Shown here: positions 1 through 9,090 of the stretch, in pieces
Layout: every line of letters begins with the position of its first letter
How positions within the stretch are numbered: position 1 is the first letter of the stretch
Source of the DNA: Pseudo-nitzschia pungens
Lineage: Eukaryota; Bacillariophyta; Bacillariophyceae; Bacillariales; Bacillariaceae
NCBI GenBank assembly: GCA_037355855.1
Contig: CM074761.1
Location: 5,723,346 to 5,787,345 of the forward strand
DNA length: 64,000 nt
Direction: 5' to 3'
Notes under the pieces: generated by a model
Seen by the model: the letters and a program-made list of their open reading frames with translations, nothing else
Told to the model about the DNA's origin: nothing
Database searches by the model: none
Translations under genes and position numbers: made by a program

Positions 1-49
1 CCGTCGCCCGTGTTCGACGTACAAATACTAGGAAAAAAAAAATGGCACT

Positions 50-641
50 CCATATTCCATGTGTGGTCCAATTTAGAAAAATTTCCCTCAACCTCAATTT
101 TTTTTTTCCACTTTCACTGCATAATACTAACAAAAACTATTACACTTCAATCTATAACAACTCCATCAAAAATTGTAACAAAACAATATTTGAATATTGT
201 ATCTAGCCCAATTTTTTACAGGGATTATGAATATGTAACTGCTTTTCACTCTAGATGGATGGAAGATAAAGTAATTTATTTGGATGGATGGTCCAAATTT
301 TGGTTCCAAGTGGAAGCTTTTAATTGAATAAAAATAAAACGGATGACGGACGGACGATCCGATTTTGTATTTTATATTCCAGGTGGAAGGCACAGATCAC
401 TGGTAGTTTGAATCAGCAATATCAGACAGCAGATGGATGTAAACTGAAAAAGGTACTTACTACTTGACTCTCAACTATATACGTGAACTGCATATCAAAT
501 TTAAAAGTTGGAGAGTGATTGGAAGTGTACTTGGTAAGTTGCTTTATCAGGTACACTTTTACTAGTGATATGCAGTAAATTATGAGAAGAAAAAAATTGA
601 CTGAGGGAAATTTTTCTATTTTGGACCACACATGGAATATG
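50..641. repeat. Foldback / MITE-like element with long terminal inverted repeats
   Basis: Bases about 50-133 and about 558-641 are imperfect inverted copies of each other. Both arms contain ATTCCATGTGTGGTCCA, then TAGAAAAATTTCCCTCA, then a T-rich run, then ACTGCATA. The interior (134-557) has no credible gene. The short ORFs on both strands here simply read the arms. The arrangement fits a nonautonomous foldback or MITE-type DNA transposon about 0.6 kb long. The first 47 bases of the window sit outside the arm and a target duplication was not recognised. Confidence 0.6.
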
Positions 642-1412
642 AATCACCGATTTTTAGCGATCGTGGCATACCCCTTCTTATTATGACCCCTGTTATGGTA
701 AGGTTAATTTGACGAAATTGGTTATGCATTATTTGAAGGCATTATTTAGTCCCATGACTGAATCCAATCCGTCCCACATTACATTCAACATACCGTATTG
801 AATAAATATCTGCACGCGCCAACCATGCGCCGCAACAGTTTTCTACTGACTCTGCGGTAAGGTTAGGTACGGTACACCTTAGTGCTTGTACACGAACCGC
901 AAACAAAAAAACCAACCACAACAATCACAAGCAGCAGGAAACACCCCCCGTAGCCTTAACAAGACGGCACCGTCGAACCCCCGACAAATCAAATCTGCCG
1001 TGGTACTTTCCAGAATCGCGCGCGCGCATGTCTGTCCGAAAGTCTGACACGGTCTGGCAGGGGCGGGATTCGATTCGATTCACTCTGGTAAAAAACATAA
1101 CACTCCTCGTACGAGTACCGGTATAGGTTCTTAATTAACCTTACCGGTACTTGTACTTCGTAAGGTTTACCTGGTAACTACTTAACCTCAAACCTTACTT
1201 CGTACATGCGATGATTCTGACTCTCGTACGGTACCGTACAGAACAGTACGTATCGTACGCTACCGTACAGAACGGAGAACGCAGTTTGCGCGAGTTGTGG
1301 AAATCTCGAGAAACAAGGGAAACGAAACCACCGGGGTTGAGAACGAACCAATGAATCTGTCCAAGAATAATATCTGTGTTGTTTCGTGTCGTCAACAAAC
1401 AAGAACAATAGA

Positions 1413-1444
<32 letters not shown>

Positions 1445-2017
1445 ACACGCGCACGCAGAGACACACACCAGACACAATTGCTATTACTAGTATTGTTTGT
1501 TTCTCAAAATCAAGAAACGAACGAGGTCCCAGAGCCGCATCGAGTTTCGGGGATACAATACAACACAATACAACACAATACAGCAGCGCGTTCTCGCGCC
1601 TCACCAGCTCATGCAGCGCACACAACCTTTCGATGCTGCCGAAGCTACGTGCGATACACTCCAACAACGCCGAGAAGACCGAATCTTTCGAATTAGTATT
1701 GTCGTTGCCATTACCAAACGAAAATCCATCCGCTGAGGTTGGACGTTTTCTTTGACCGTTGCGCGCACAAAACAAAACAAAACAAACAAAACAAACGGAC
1801 AGCATTCGGTGTCGCGTCGTGACAAGAGAAATCGATACAAACCGAACCGCTCACGGAATCAATCGTTCTTTCCATCTCTCACGGAGTTTGTGGATCGATC
1901 AACCCTTTGGATTTTGGATCGGATCGGATCGGATCGGATCGGGGAAGAATATCATTGCGAATAGCAATAAACAATATCGGAATCAAAACGAAAACCAAAA
2001 CCAAAACCAAAACGAAC
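642..2017. other. Intergenic region and 5' leader of the BRUTUS-like gene
   Basis: No supportable gene is present. The stretch holds GTAAGGTTA-type motifs (about 697 and 855), a GCGCGCGC run near 1018, a CT dinucleotide tract at 1413-1439, CAATACAACA repeats at about 1550-1580, AAAAC/AAAC repeats at about 1768-1796, GGATC pentamers at about 1916-1940 and AAAACC repeats at about 1988-2012 immediately before the ATG at 2018. The last three probably lie in the transcribed leader. Confidence 0.5.
1916..1940. repeat. GGATC pentanucleotide microsatellite
   Basis: Five perfect GGATC units lie about 80 bases upstream of the ATG at 2018. They stay in an open frame with it (first in-frame upstream ATG at 1907), so a longer N terminus is formally possible but would be entirely repeat-encoded. 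Confidence 0.8.
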
Positions 2018-5000
2018 ATGTCGGCGACAACGGCACCGCCTGCGGGCGAAATTTCGTCCCCCGAGATTGAGAGGAGCGAAAGCAGCGGCAGAGACAATCT
2101 TCCAAAAACTTCCTTGTCTTTGTCCTCATCGATCGATGCCGAGGCCCCGACATCGTTCCCCGAAGGCAGCGCGAATGCGGATGCGAAAAATCAAAATGAT
2201 ATTACGAATAATAACACCAACAACAGCAACAATACCAACAATACCAACAACAATGCTACAACAACAACAACAACAACAACAACAAGCGAATACAGCCAGA
2301 CTACGATACCAACGATGAACCACCACCACCAGAGCCGCAGGGATCTCATCGGGGATTGCGCCCTGGTGGAGATCATCCACCTGCACGATTGTTTGCGCGG
2401 TGCACTGAACGCACTGGAAAAAGATCTGATCGATCTCAGCAAGATGGTCCTATGTCCCGCGAGCCACGGCACTGGAAGTGGCAGCAGCACGAGTGCCAGC
2501 AATACCAATACCAATAGCAACAGCGACAACAACAACAGCGACAACACGAGTGCCAGCACAAGCAATGCCAATACAAACGCAAATACCAACAACAACAACA
2601 ACAACAACACCAGTAACACCAATACCAACAGCACGAGCTGCCGGGAGGCCCAGCGACTCCAGCTCGAAGAGCACCACCAATCCATCAGCGAACTCGAATC
2701 GAGGGCCACCGCCCGCTTTCAGGTCATATGGAGTGTCTTTCGTGCCCACTCGGCCGCGGAAGACGAATTCATCTGGCCCGCCCTGCGCGACAAGACCAAG
2801 GGGGCGGTCAGCGGGAGCCCCTGTGCCAGCCCGAGGTACCGACCGAACGACCATCCTCCGAATCATCATTCGAATGATCATCAATATCCACATCAAAATC
2901 TGCATCAAAATCAGCATCAACATCTGCATACATATCGACACCCCAGCAACGAGCGCCACGCGAGCAGCGCAGCAGCAGCTGTATCTGCCACCCATGGTGG
3001 TGGTCCGGTGTGTTCTTCGGACGACGAGGAGGATGTGGTGGAGCAAGAGGAATACGAGGAAGATCACGCCGACGAGGAACGAATGTTTACAATGATGGAT
3101 CACTTGTTGACGAGGCTTCACAAGGGACTCGTTCAACTCCACCAACGGAATCTCCACCGTAGCAATGCCAATGCCAATGCTTCCAACAACAACAACAACA
3201 ACAACAAGACTAATAATAGTAAGAACATCAACAATCCACAATTGTCGTCGTCATCGTCGTCGTCGCACAAGAACAACGGGATGATCCAAAAGAACCTCGA
3301 CTCGATCACGAACACCACGAAAGAAATTTTGTCCCTTGCCAAGACGTTGAATCAACACCTGATGGTGCATCTCGAAAAGGAAGAAAAGAACTGCCTCCCC
3401 CTGGTGGTCAAGCACCTGTCCAAGTCCGAGATCCACGACCTGGTGGGACAGATCATGGGGAAACGATCCTCCGACACGATCGCGCAGATACTGACCATGG
3501 CGGTCCAAAACCTGAAGGAGGCCGACCGAGAGGAAATGGTCAATCACATGAAACAGGCCATGGTGGGAACCTTTTTCGAGCGATGGTTGCTCATGACGGG
3601 ATGGGAAGGCGGGGCGAACAACCTCAAAGACGGGCGGGGACGAGGACGAGGACGATCACATTCCGTGACCAGCAACGTAGAAGCAGGCGCTGCCGACAAC
3701 ATCATGGGCGGTACCACGAGGAAACGCTCGTCCTCGGCTGCCGAGCTCTCGGCCACTGTTTCGTCGTCGCCACTATCACCCTCGGGGAGAGCCGACACGG
3801 ATGCAACGGGAGTGGCGGTGACCGGAGGTCGGAACGAGAAGCGAAGAGCCGTCATTGGGGACGAATATTGTGGGGGGACGACGACGGCAACGAAGACGGC
3901 AACGGGTGCTGCTGCCATGGCGGAATCATTGTTGTTGTCGCAGACAATAATAAACAAGTGCCAACCCAACGTCGGCGCTACCATCACGAGCCAGGAAAGC
4001 CTGCAAAAGCTGATTCGTGCCGTGGTCACCAACCCGAGCCTGACGCCCCGGGAAAAGAACACGACCATCCAGGGGCTCCGCACCTCGGTTTGGAAACGGA
4101 ACCAACAGCTCATGGGGAAGCTTGCCGGAACCGCTACTACTATCGATAACAACAACAACAACCTGCAGCAGCAGCGCGAAAAATACTTGCACGTTCCCTC
4201 GGCGTACTACCGGAGGGATTCCGGTACGGGAAAAATATTTTGCGCATGGAAGCTCGACAAGGCAAACACGAATACGAACACAAACAACAGCGGTACACAA
4301 AACAGTGGCAACGACAACGACAACTACGAGGACAAGCGCCTTCCGAAAGAACTGGTACCCTTGTTTTCTCTTTCGGAGCTCGCTCCCACCTATCACGACG
4401 GAACAACATGTGGCGACGTGCTGGGTTGCCATCACTATGCAAGAGCTTGCAAGCTCCGGCACCCTATCACCGGAAGGCTGTTTACGTGCCGGCTCTGCGC
4501 CGACCAGGATCGGGAAGCCTCCGCACCGAATCATCACCAACAGGAAACCGAGAAACCGCCCCTGGATCGGTACGCCGTTTCCGAGATCACGTGCATGATG
4601 TGCAAAACATTGCAACCGGCAGCGAAGTTTTGCGTCAACGAAACGTGCGAGCTCCAGAAAAAGGGATTTGCCAAATACTTTTGCGACATTTGCAACCTCT
4701 ACGACGATCGACCCCGTCCCATATTCCACTGCCCCTACTGCAATACGTGCCGGATGGGGCAGGGTCTGGGAATTGATTTTCGACACTGCATGCGGTGCAA
4801 TGCATGCGTGTCCCTGTCGGACAAGAACCATCGCTGCATCCCGCAAAAGCTCCAGGGATCCTGCCCCATCTGCCACGATACCCTCTTCAATTCCACCGAA
4901 CCCCTCAAGGGTCTTCGCTGCGGGCACGTCATGCATCTTTCTTGTTACACGGAATACTGCCGTGGCCAGAACTACACGTGCCCTCTCTGCATGAGATGCA

Positions 5001-5221
5001 TGGAAGACATGAGCGACTACTTTTCGCTCCTGGATCAGGCCGTCCGGATGCAACCGATGCCGGTCGCGTTCCAAAACACGATTGTCAACACGTACTGTCA
5101 GGACTGCGAGAAGACGGGGCAGTGCCGTTATCATTTCGTGGGTCAAAAGTGCTCCCACTGTGGTTCCTACAACACTCGCGAAATGGGACGCTACGAGTTG
5201 CCCCCAGGGGGTCAGCTATAG
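2018..5221 (+). CDS. BRUTUS-like hemerythrin / CHY-CTCHY / RING zinc-finger E3 ubiquitin ligase
   Basis: The product is about 1,067 residues. Two hemerythrin-like helical regions are visible: about 117-258 (FRAHSAAEDEFIWPAL) and about 355-527 (DHLLTRLHKG and HLMVHLEKEE, the H-HxxxE pattern of iron ligands). A CHY-type zinc finger begins near 798 (CHHYARACKLRHP), a CTCHY finger follows (CDICNLYDD, HCPYCNTC), then a RING finger at about 949-991 (CPICHDTLF, RCGHVMHLSCY, CPLC) and a C-terminal zinc ribbon. This is the order in plant BRUTUS/BTS proteins, which bind iron through hemerythrin domains and ubiquitinate iron-response regulators; the same role here is inferred. Long Asn/Thr/Ser runs encoded by AAC repeats interrupt the first hemerythrin region (about 147-207) and other linkers. 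ATG 2018 was chosen over in-frame ATG 1907 because the upstream codons are GGATC and AAAACC repeats. A single exon covers the whole protein. Plant BTS has up to three hemerythrin domains; I see two. Confidence 0.9.
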   Translation: MSATTAPPAGEISSPEIERSESSGRDNLPKTSLSLSSSIDAEAPTSFPEGSANADAKNQNDITNNNTNNSNNTNNTNNNATTTTTTTTTSEYSQTTIPTMNHHHQSRRDLIGDCALVEIIHLHDCLRGALNALEKDLIDLSKMVLCPASHGTGSGSSTSASNTNTNSNSDNNNSDNTSASTSNANTNANTNNNNNNNTSNTNTNSTSCREAQRLQLEEHHQSISELESRATARFQVIWSVFRAHSAAEDEFIWPALRDKTKGAVSGSPCASPRYRPNDHPPNHHSNDHQYPHQNLHQNQHQHLHTYRHPSNERHASSAAAAVSATHGGGPVCSSDDEEDVVEQEEYEEDHADEERMFTMMDHLLTRLHKGLVQLHQRNLHRSNANANASNNNNNNNKTNNSKNINNPQLSSSSSSSHKNNGMIQKNLDSITNTTKEILSLAKTLNQHLMVHLEKEEKNCLPLVVKHLSKSEIHDLVGQIMGKRSSDTIAQILTMAVQNLKEADREEMVNHMKQAMVGTFFERWLLMTGWEGGANNLKDGRGRGRGRSHSVTSNVEAGAADNIMGGTTRKRSSSAAELSATVSSSPLSPSGRADTDATGVAVTGGRNEKRRAVIGDEYCGGTTTATKTATGAAAMAESLLLSQTIINKCQPNVGATITSQESLQKLIRAVVTNPSLTPREKNTTIQGLRTSVWKRNQQLMGKLAGTATTIDNNNNNLQQQREKYLHVPSAYYRRDSGTGKIFCAWKLDKANTNTNTNNSGTQNSGNDNDNYEDKRLPKELVPLFSLSELAPTYHDGTTCGDVLGCHHYARACKLRHPITGRLFTCRLCADQDREASAPNHHQQETEKPPLDRYAVSEITCMMCKTLQPAAKFCVNETCELQKKGFAKYFCDICNLYDDRPRPIFHCPYCNTCRMGQGLGIDFRHCMRCNACVSLSDKNHRCIPQKLQGSCPICHDTLFNSTEPLKGLRCGHVMHLSCYTEYCRGQNYTCPLCMRCMEDMSDYFSLLDQAVRMQPMPVAFQNTIVNTYCQDCEKTGQCRYHFVGQKCSHCGSYNTREMGRYELPPGGQL

Positions 5222-6003
5222 AGCCGATTGATTCATTCCGTGTCGTGCTTTGCTTTGCCGTGCCGTCCCGTGCTTTGCCGAGTTGTTGGAGACCGGTGGT
5301 GCATCGCATCGCATCCTTCTCTCTCTCTCTCTCTCTCTCTGCCGTCCGATGTTGAGCCTGCCGCTGTGTCCTTTTTTGGTTTTTTTTTTTGCGTTTGCGG
5401 TCGATGAATCGTGGCAATGGATCCTTCCGCCTGGCCTAGCCTATTCTGCCGTACCGTACCGGTATTCTACGATAGGATTATCGAACGTTATTACGATTGT
5501 TATTATTATTATCATTGTTTTCGACTCGGTTCATGGTCGCTTGTCGATGGAACGGTGTACGAAGGATGCATAATTATTTTTTGACGAGAAGCAGTTTCGG
5601 AAGTACGGTAGTTGGTGGTACGACCCGGTATCACATTCATGATTATTACTACAATTATTATTTTTCACTATAGAATATTTTTGACACCAACAACACGACC
5701 ACCGAGGCTGATACGGTAGATACAATTGCGTTCCTGGTAGCACTTTCGTTCGCTTTTCTTGGCATCATTCGCAATCTACCAGTACGCGTTCTACGAAGTA
5801 CAGTACATACCAACATTATTTTTTGGATACACCGCTGGCCAGAATCGTTGGCCACACTTTGCTACGAATACGAGTAACCTTACTCGTCGCAGTGTTTTTG
5901 ATGGTTATTAGCATAATATCATGATTATCACAATAATTGCATGGTATAATACTATGCATGCATGCACGCACGCACGCACGCATGCGTGGTATGCATGCAC
6001 GCC
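5222..6003. other. Convergent intergenic region with simple repeats
   Basis: This separates two genes transcribed toward each other. It contains a CT tract (about 5317-5340), an ATT-rich tract (about 5498-5515), a GTAACCTTAC motif (about 5873), and a GCATGCATGCACGCACG tract (about 5954-6002) whose ends are self-complementary and could form a hairpin touching the stop codon of the minus-strand gene. No gene is seen. Confidence 0.6.
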
Positions 6004-7293
6004 TCAGAATCCCTGATAGTCGCCGGAATCCGCATCGAATCCGGGGGGCGGGCCGTCGGACATGTCGCCCAGTGCACCGCTGTCCATGACGTCCTGCTGC
6101 AGGTTCGCCCACTGCGTGGCGACCTGCGTTTCCATGTTGTTTTTGCTCCGAAAGTTGAACGTCTTGCTCCGCGTGCTCTTGAGGTCTCCGATGCAGGCGC
6201 TCCAAAAGTCGGACGAGAACTCGATGCTGGGGTTTGCCGGGAATCCGGGCACGCACTCCCGCCGCAAAAAGGCGCCCGTGAAACCGGATGCCTTGATGCC
6301 GCGAGTGGTTTCCCCGAGGCGGCCTCCACCGGCTCCGATTCGGACCGATGCCATGACGGAAACCCTCTTCCCGAGAGCCTTGGAAATGGTGGGCAGGGAA
6401 AGATCCTCGCTGCTGCTGCTGCTGCTGCTGGTGGCTTCTTTGGATTCTTCTTCTTGTTGTTGCTGGTCGCTGTCGCCGCTGCCGACAACCTCGCTGGTAT
6501 TGATGGTGATCACAACGGACACGGGATCTTCTCCGAGGAGCTCGGACAGTTTTTCGACGAGAGCTTCGGTGTCTTCTTCCTTCCAGGCAGATGCCGTTGT
6601 GTCCTTGACAACGATTTCGGGAATGGGTTGGAGTCCGCAGTCCAGGGCGGTCTTGCAGATTTTCAGCCACGACGAAGCATCGCTATCGCTATCGCCACCA
6701 TCGATGTCGTCGAACGAGGAAATTTCGGACCCCCCGTTCACCGATACCAAGATTCCGGAAACACCGGTTTCGGCAACCTCCGCCATGTCTTCCGCTTCCA
6801 GCAGCGCATTGCCACCAGCGTTTTCGGTGCCGCAATACACGACGGGTACGGGTCCGGGAAAGTTTCCCCGCGCCTCCTCCTGCTCCTTGCAGAACGTGCG
6901 AAAGGAACCCAGCGCATCGGAGGCAACAAAGGCAATGTTGGCCTTTGCTCGGTTTCGGATGTTGGAGGAAAGCTGGGTGATGGCCGGGGCCTGCAACAAG
7001 ATGGCGGTGGGATCCCTCGGTTCGGGGACGAGGATTTCCGGTGAGTACGTGAGTTTTCCGCTCGGAGACGACAGGGCCTGCTGGAGCTGGGCCCGGTGCA
7101 ACCGAGCTACCTCCGCGGACAGAGAAACAACATTGCTGGGCAGGGGCAGAACCAGAAACAGAACCAACAGCAGAGGGCAAAGAGTCCCGATCGCAGAGGT
7201 AGTAGCAGCAGTAGTAGGAGCAGTTTTAGTTTTGGTAGCAGTACGTCGTGGGCTCGCACCGCACAATGGATGCGGATGATGCAAAACCTTCAT
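6004..7293 (-). CDS. Conserved-looking membrane-anchored or organelle-targeted protein of unknown function
   Basis: 429 residues, single exon, ATG at 7293. A basic Thr/Ala-rich N terminus (1-35) precedes one hydrophobic segment at about 38-55 (LLLVLFLVLPLP), which could be a signal anchor or the first part of a bipartite plastid-targeting sequence. The rest alternates short hydrophobic strands and helices (NIAFVASDALG, PVVYCGTENAGG, GVSGILVSVNGG, VSVVITINTSEVV, KRVSVMASVRIGAGG), a beta/alpha pattern that recalls TIM-barrel enzymes of the indole-glycerol-phosphate synthase type; no family signature is secure. An acidic Ser-rich loop (DDIDGGDSDSD) and a Gln/Glu/Ser-rich insert near residues 270-290 are low complexity. 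The strand pattern and clean reading frame support a real gene; the function is not assigned. Confidence 0.7.
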   Translation of the reverse strand: MKVLHHPHPLCGASPRRTATKTKTAPTTAATTSAIGTLCPLLLVLFLVLPLPSNVVSLSAEVARLHRAQLQQALSSPSGKLTYSPEILVPEPRDPTAILLQAPAITQLSSNIRNRAKANIAFVASDALGSFRTFCKEQEEARGNFPGPVPVVYCGTENAGGNALLEAEDMAEVAETGVSGILVSVNGGSEISSFDDIDGGDSDSDASSWLKICKTALDCGLQPIPEIVVKDTTASAWKEEDTEALVEKLSELLGEDPVSVVITINTSEVVGSGDSDQQQQEEESKEATSSSSSSSEDLSLPTISKALGKRVSVMASVRIGAGGGRLGETTRGIKASGFTGAFLRRECVPGFPANPSIEFSSDFWSACIGDLKSTRSKTFNFRSKNNMETQVATQWANLQQDVMDSGALGDMSDGPPPGFDADSGDYQGF

Positions 7294-8115
7294 CTTCGTC
7301 GTCGTCGTCCTCGTCCTTGTCGTCGTCGTGGTTGTGGTTGTGGTTGATAAATACGATGTAAGGTTACTCGAAGTATATCTTTGACGTAATACCAGTAACT
7401 TACTCGTAACCTTACTTGTTGTTTCACATCAAAAACGTCAAACGTCAGTCGATTTATCCATCAGGGTGCTCGAAGTGCATTGACGAGTACGACAAATTTA
7501 GTTCCACGTGGAAATCAAAATTTACGAGTATGAGTACACGTATTTATTGTACGTACGAACAAGTAAGGTTAAGCTTACTCTTATTCGTACCGGTAGAACT
7601 GAGATAAGATTACCGTACGGTAAGGTTAACCTTTCGGTAGGAAACCAGTTTGATTGATGAAATCTTTTGAGAGCGGGACCTATTCTCAATTCTCAATTCT
7701 ATCATCAACAATTTGATGGTGATTGATTCCGGCACCGTACGTACCCGTACACGTACTCTACAAGTACGAGCAAGGCCTTACCTCGTAACCTTACCACTAC
7801 TTCGTAATTCGTAACTCGTATTGCATGCCCAATACCAGTAAACCTTATCGTCCCGTCATCCAAGCGAGAAAACGATACAACGGCACCGAGATTGCTTTGC
7901 TTTGCGTTAGTCGGTTGGAACAGAACCAGCACTCCATACGTGCTTACGGTACTGGTACTCGCACCGTGGTTGTCGCAAATCAAGCCGTAATATATATCCC
8001 CCACCCCCACCCCTCCGCAGCGATCTTCTTTCGCTTGTTCCCCGGGGCTCATCCGCACTCCCTTGTTACCGGAATTCATTGGATTCGATTCGATTGATAT
8101 CAACAACCGCCCGCA
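7294..8115. other. Divergent intergenic region
   Basis: This lies between divergent genes (minus start 7293, plus start 8116) and so should hold both promoters. GTAAGGTTAC or its complement occurs near 7353, 7403, 7562, 7617 and 7786, the densest cluster of this motif in the window. No gene is supported, and small ORFs here overlap on opposite strands. Confidence 0.5.
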
Positions 8116-9090
8116 ATGCAATACCGACCGATCACTCTCGCGATTTTCTTCGCATCGATTCCCTGCCTACACGTGTTGTTATCGGTGGGAATCGTTTCGA
8201 TGGTTTCGATTGTTTCGATTCCAACGGTTCGTGCACGAAGGGACGATGAATCGGTAGGGGTTGTCGGGATCGATGTTCTGCAAAAGGCAATGCGTTTCGT
8301 GAAAGACACCAACTACGGGGATGGCGACGGAAACACACCGGATGTATTGGAACGCCTGGAATCGGGTCACGTCCACACCCTGTACAAGGTTGCGCAGGCC
8401 ATGAACGAACGAGACAACCGAGAGGACCGATTGGCGTCGATCGAAATCTGGCACGCCCTTGCGGGCGGCGGTGGCGGCGACGACAACAGCAGCAGCAACA
8501 ACGGGCACATTCTGTCCCAGGTGGCCCTGGGATTTGCGTACTCCGAACACGACAAAGCATTGGCCGTCACCTACTTTGTGCAAGCCGGAGAAGCCGGGCC
8601 CCACCAGGCCGCCCTGTACAATGCCGGAAGGTTGCTGGCGGATCCCGAACTGGAGGATTTTGTCAAGGCACTCGCCTACCTCCGAGCGGCTCACGGCCTG
8701 GCAGAGACCCATCCGGAGTATTCGACCGACCACCTGACGGAAACGAGCAAACTGGCGTACGAAACCCTGTCGGCGCAGCTGACGGCCCTGGTGAACGAGA
8801 GCCTCGCATCGAAAGGAAGCGCTCTCTCGATTCAAGAGGTGGCCGATATGTTCCTCTACGCGAATCTGAACGATTATCCGCTCGCCAAGAGCAGGGAAGA
8901 GAAAATCTGGGCCAGGGGGATGCGGTCGCTGCAGGCTCGGGATTGGGAAATCGCATTCGTGGAGTTTGAAAAACTGCAGAGGACTTCGCGAGAAGAACTG
9001 TCAAGCTTGCAATTGTCCTTGCTGGATGTCCTGAAGCAGTACTGCAAGTCCGTCTCGGGAATCGATCTCGGCAGCAGCGACGAGTTGTAA
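8116..9090 (+). CDS. Secreted or membrane-anchored Sel1/TPR-like repeat protein
   Basis: 324 residues, single exon. Residues about 6-36 form a hydrophobic segment (LAIFFASIPCLHVLLSVGIV and onward) that acts as a signal peptide or anchor. The remainder is helical: LSQVALGFAYSEHDKALAVTYFVQAGEAG, then PHQAALYNAGRLLAD and VKALAYLRAAHGLAE resemble Sel1-like repeats (small residues A/G/Y/A at regular spacing), as found in ER-associated SEL1 proteins. A Gly/Asp/Ser/Asn loop at about 115-127 is low complexity. The C-terminal half (SREEKIWARGMRSLQARDWEIAFVEFEKLQ) could be a further TPR-like helical pair. A role in protein-protein contact within the secretory pathway is inferred from repeat type and targeting only. 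Confidence 0.7.
   Translation: MQYRPITLAIFFASIPCLHVLLSVGIVSMVSIVSIPTVRARRDDESVGVVGIDVLQKAMRFVKDTNYGDGDGNTPDVLERLESGHVHTLYKVAQAMNERDNREDRLASIEIWHALAGGGGGDDNSSSNNGHILSQVALGFAYSEHDKALAVTYFVQAGEAGPHQAALYNAGRLLADPELEDFVKALAYLRAAHGLAETHPEYSTDHLTETSKLAYETLSAQLTALVNESLASKGSALSIQEVADMFLYANLNDYPLAKSREEKIWARGMRSLQARDWEIAFVEFEKLQRTSREELSSLQLSLLDVLKQYCKSVSGIDLGSSDEL

Noticed and set aside
2450..3241. Val/Ile-rich minus-strand ORF
   Set aside because: Antisense of AAC/CAA repeats, which always yields Val/Leu runs.
3926..5158. Long minus-strand ORF opposite the BRUTUS-like gene
   Set aside because: It is a shadow of the GC-rich plus-strand zinc-finger codons; its protein has no domain, and the plus strand carries clear motifs.
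6062..7279. 405-codon plus-strand ORF opposite the 6004-7293 gene
   Set aside because: Ser/Ala-rich low-complexity translation without recognisable motifs; the minus strand has a hydrophobic N-terminal segment and regular secondary-structure pattern.
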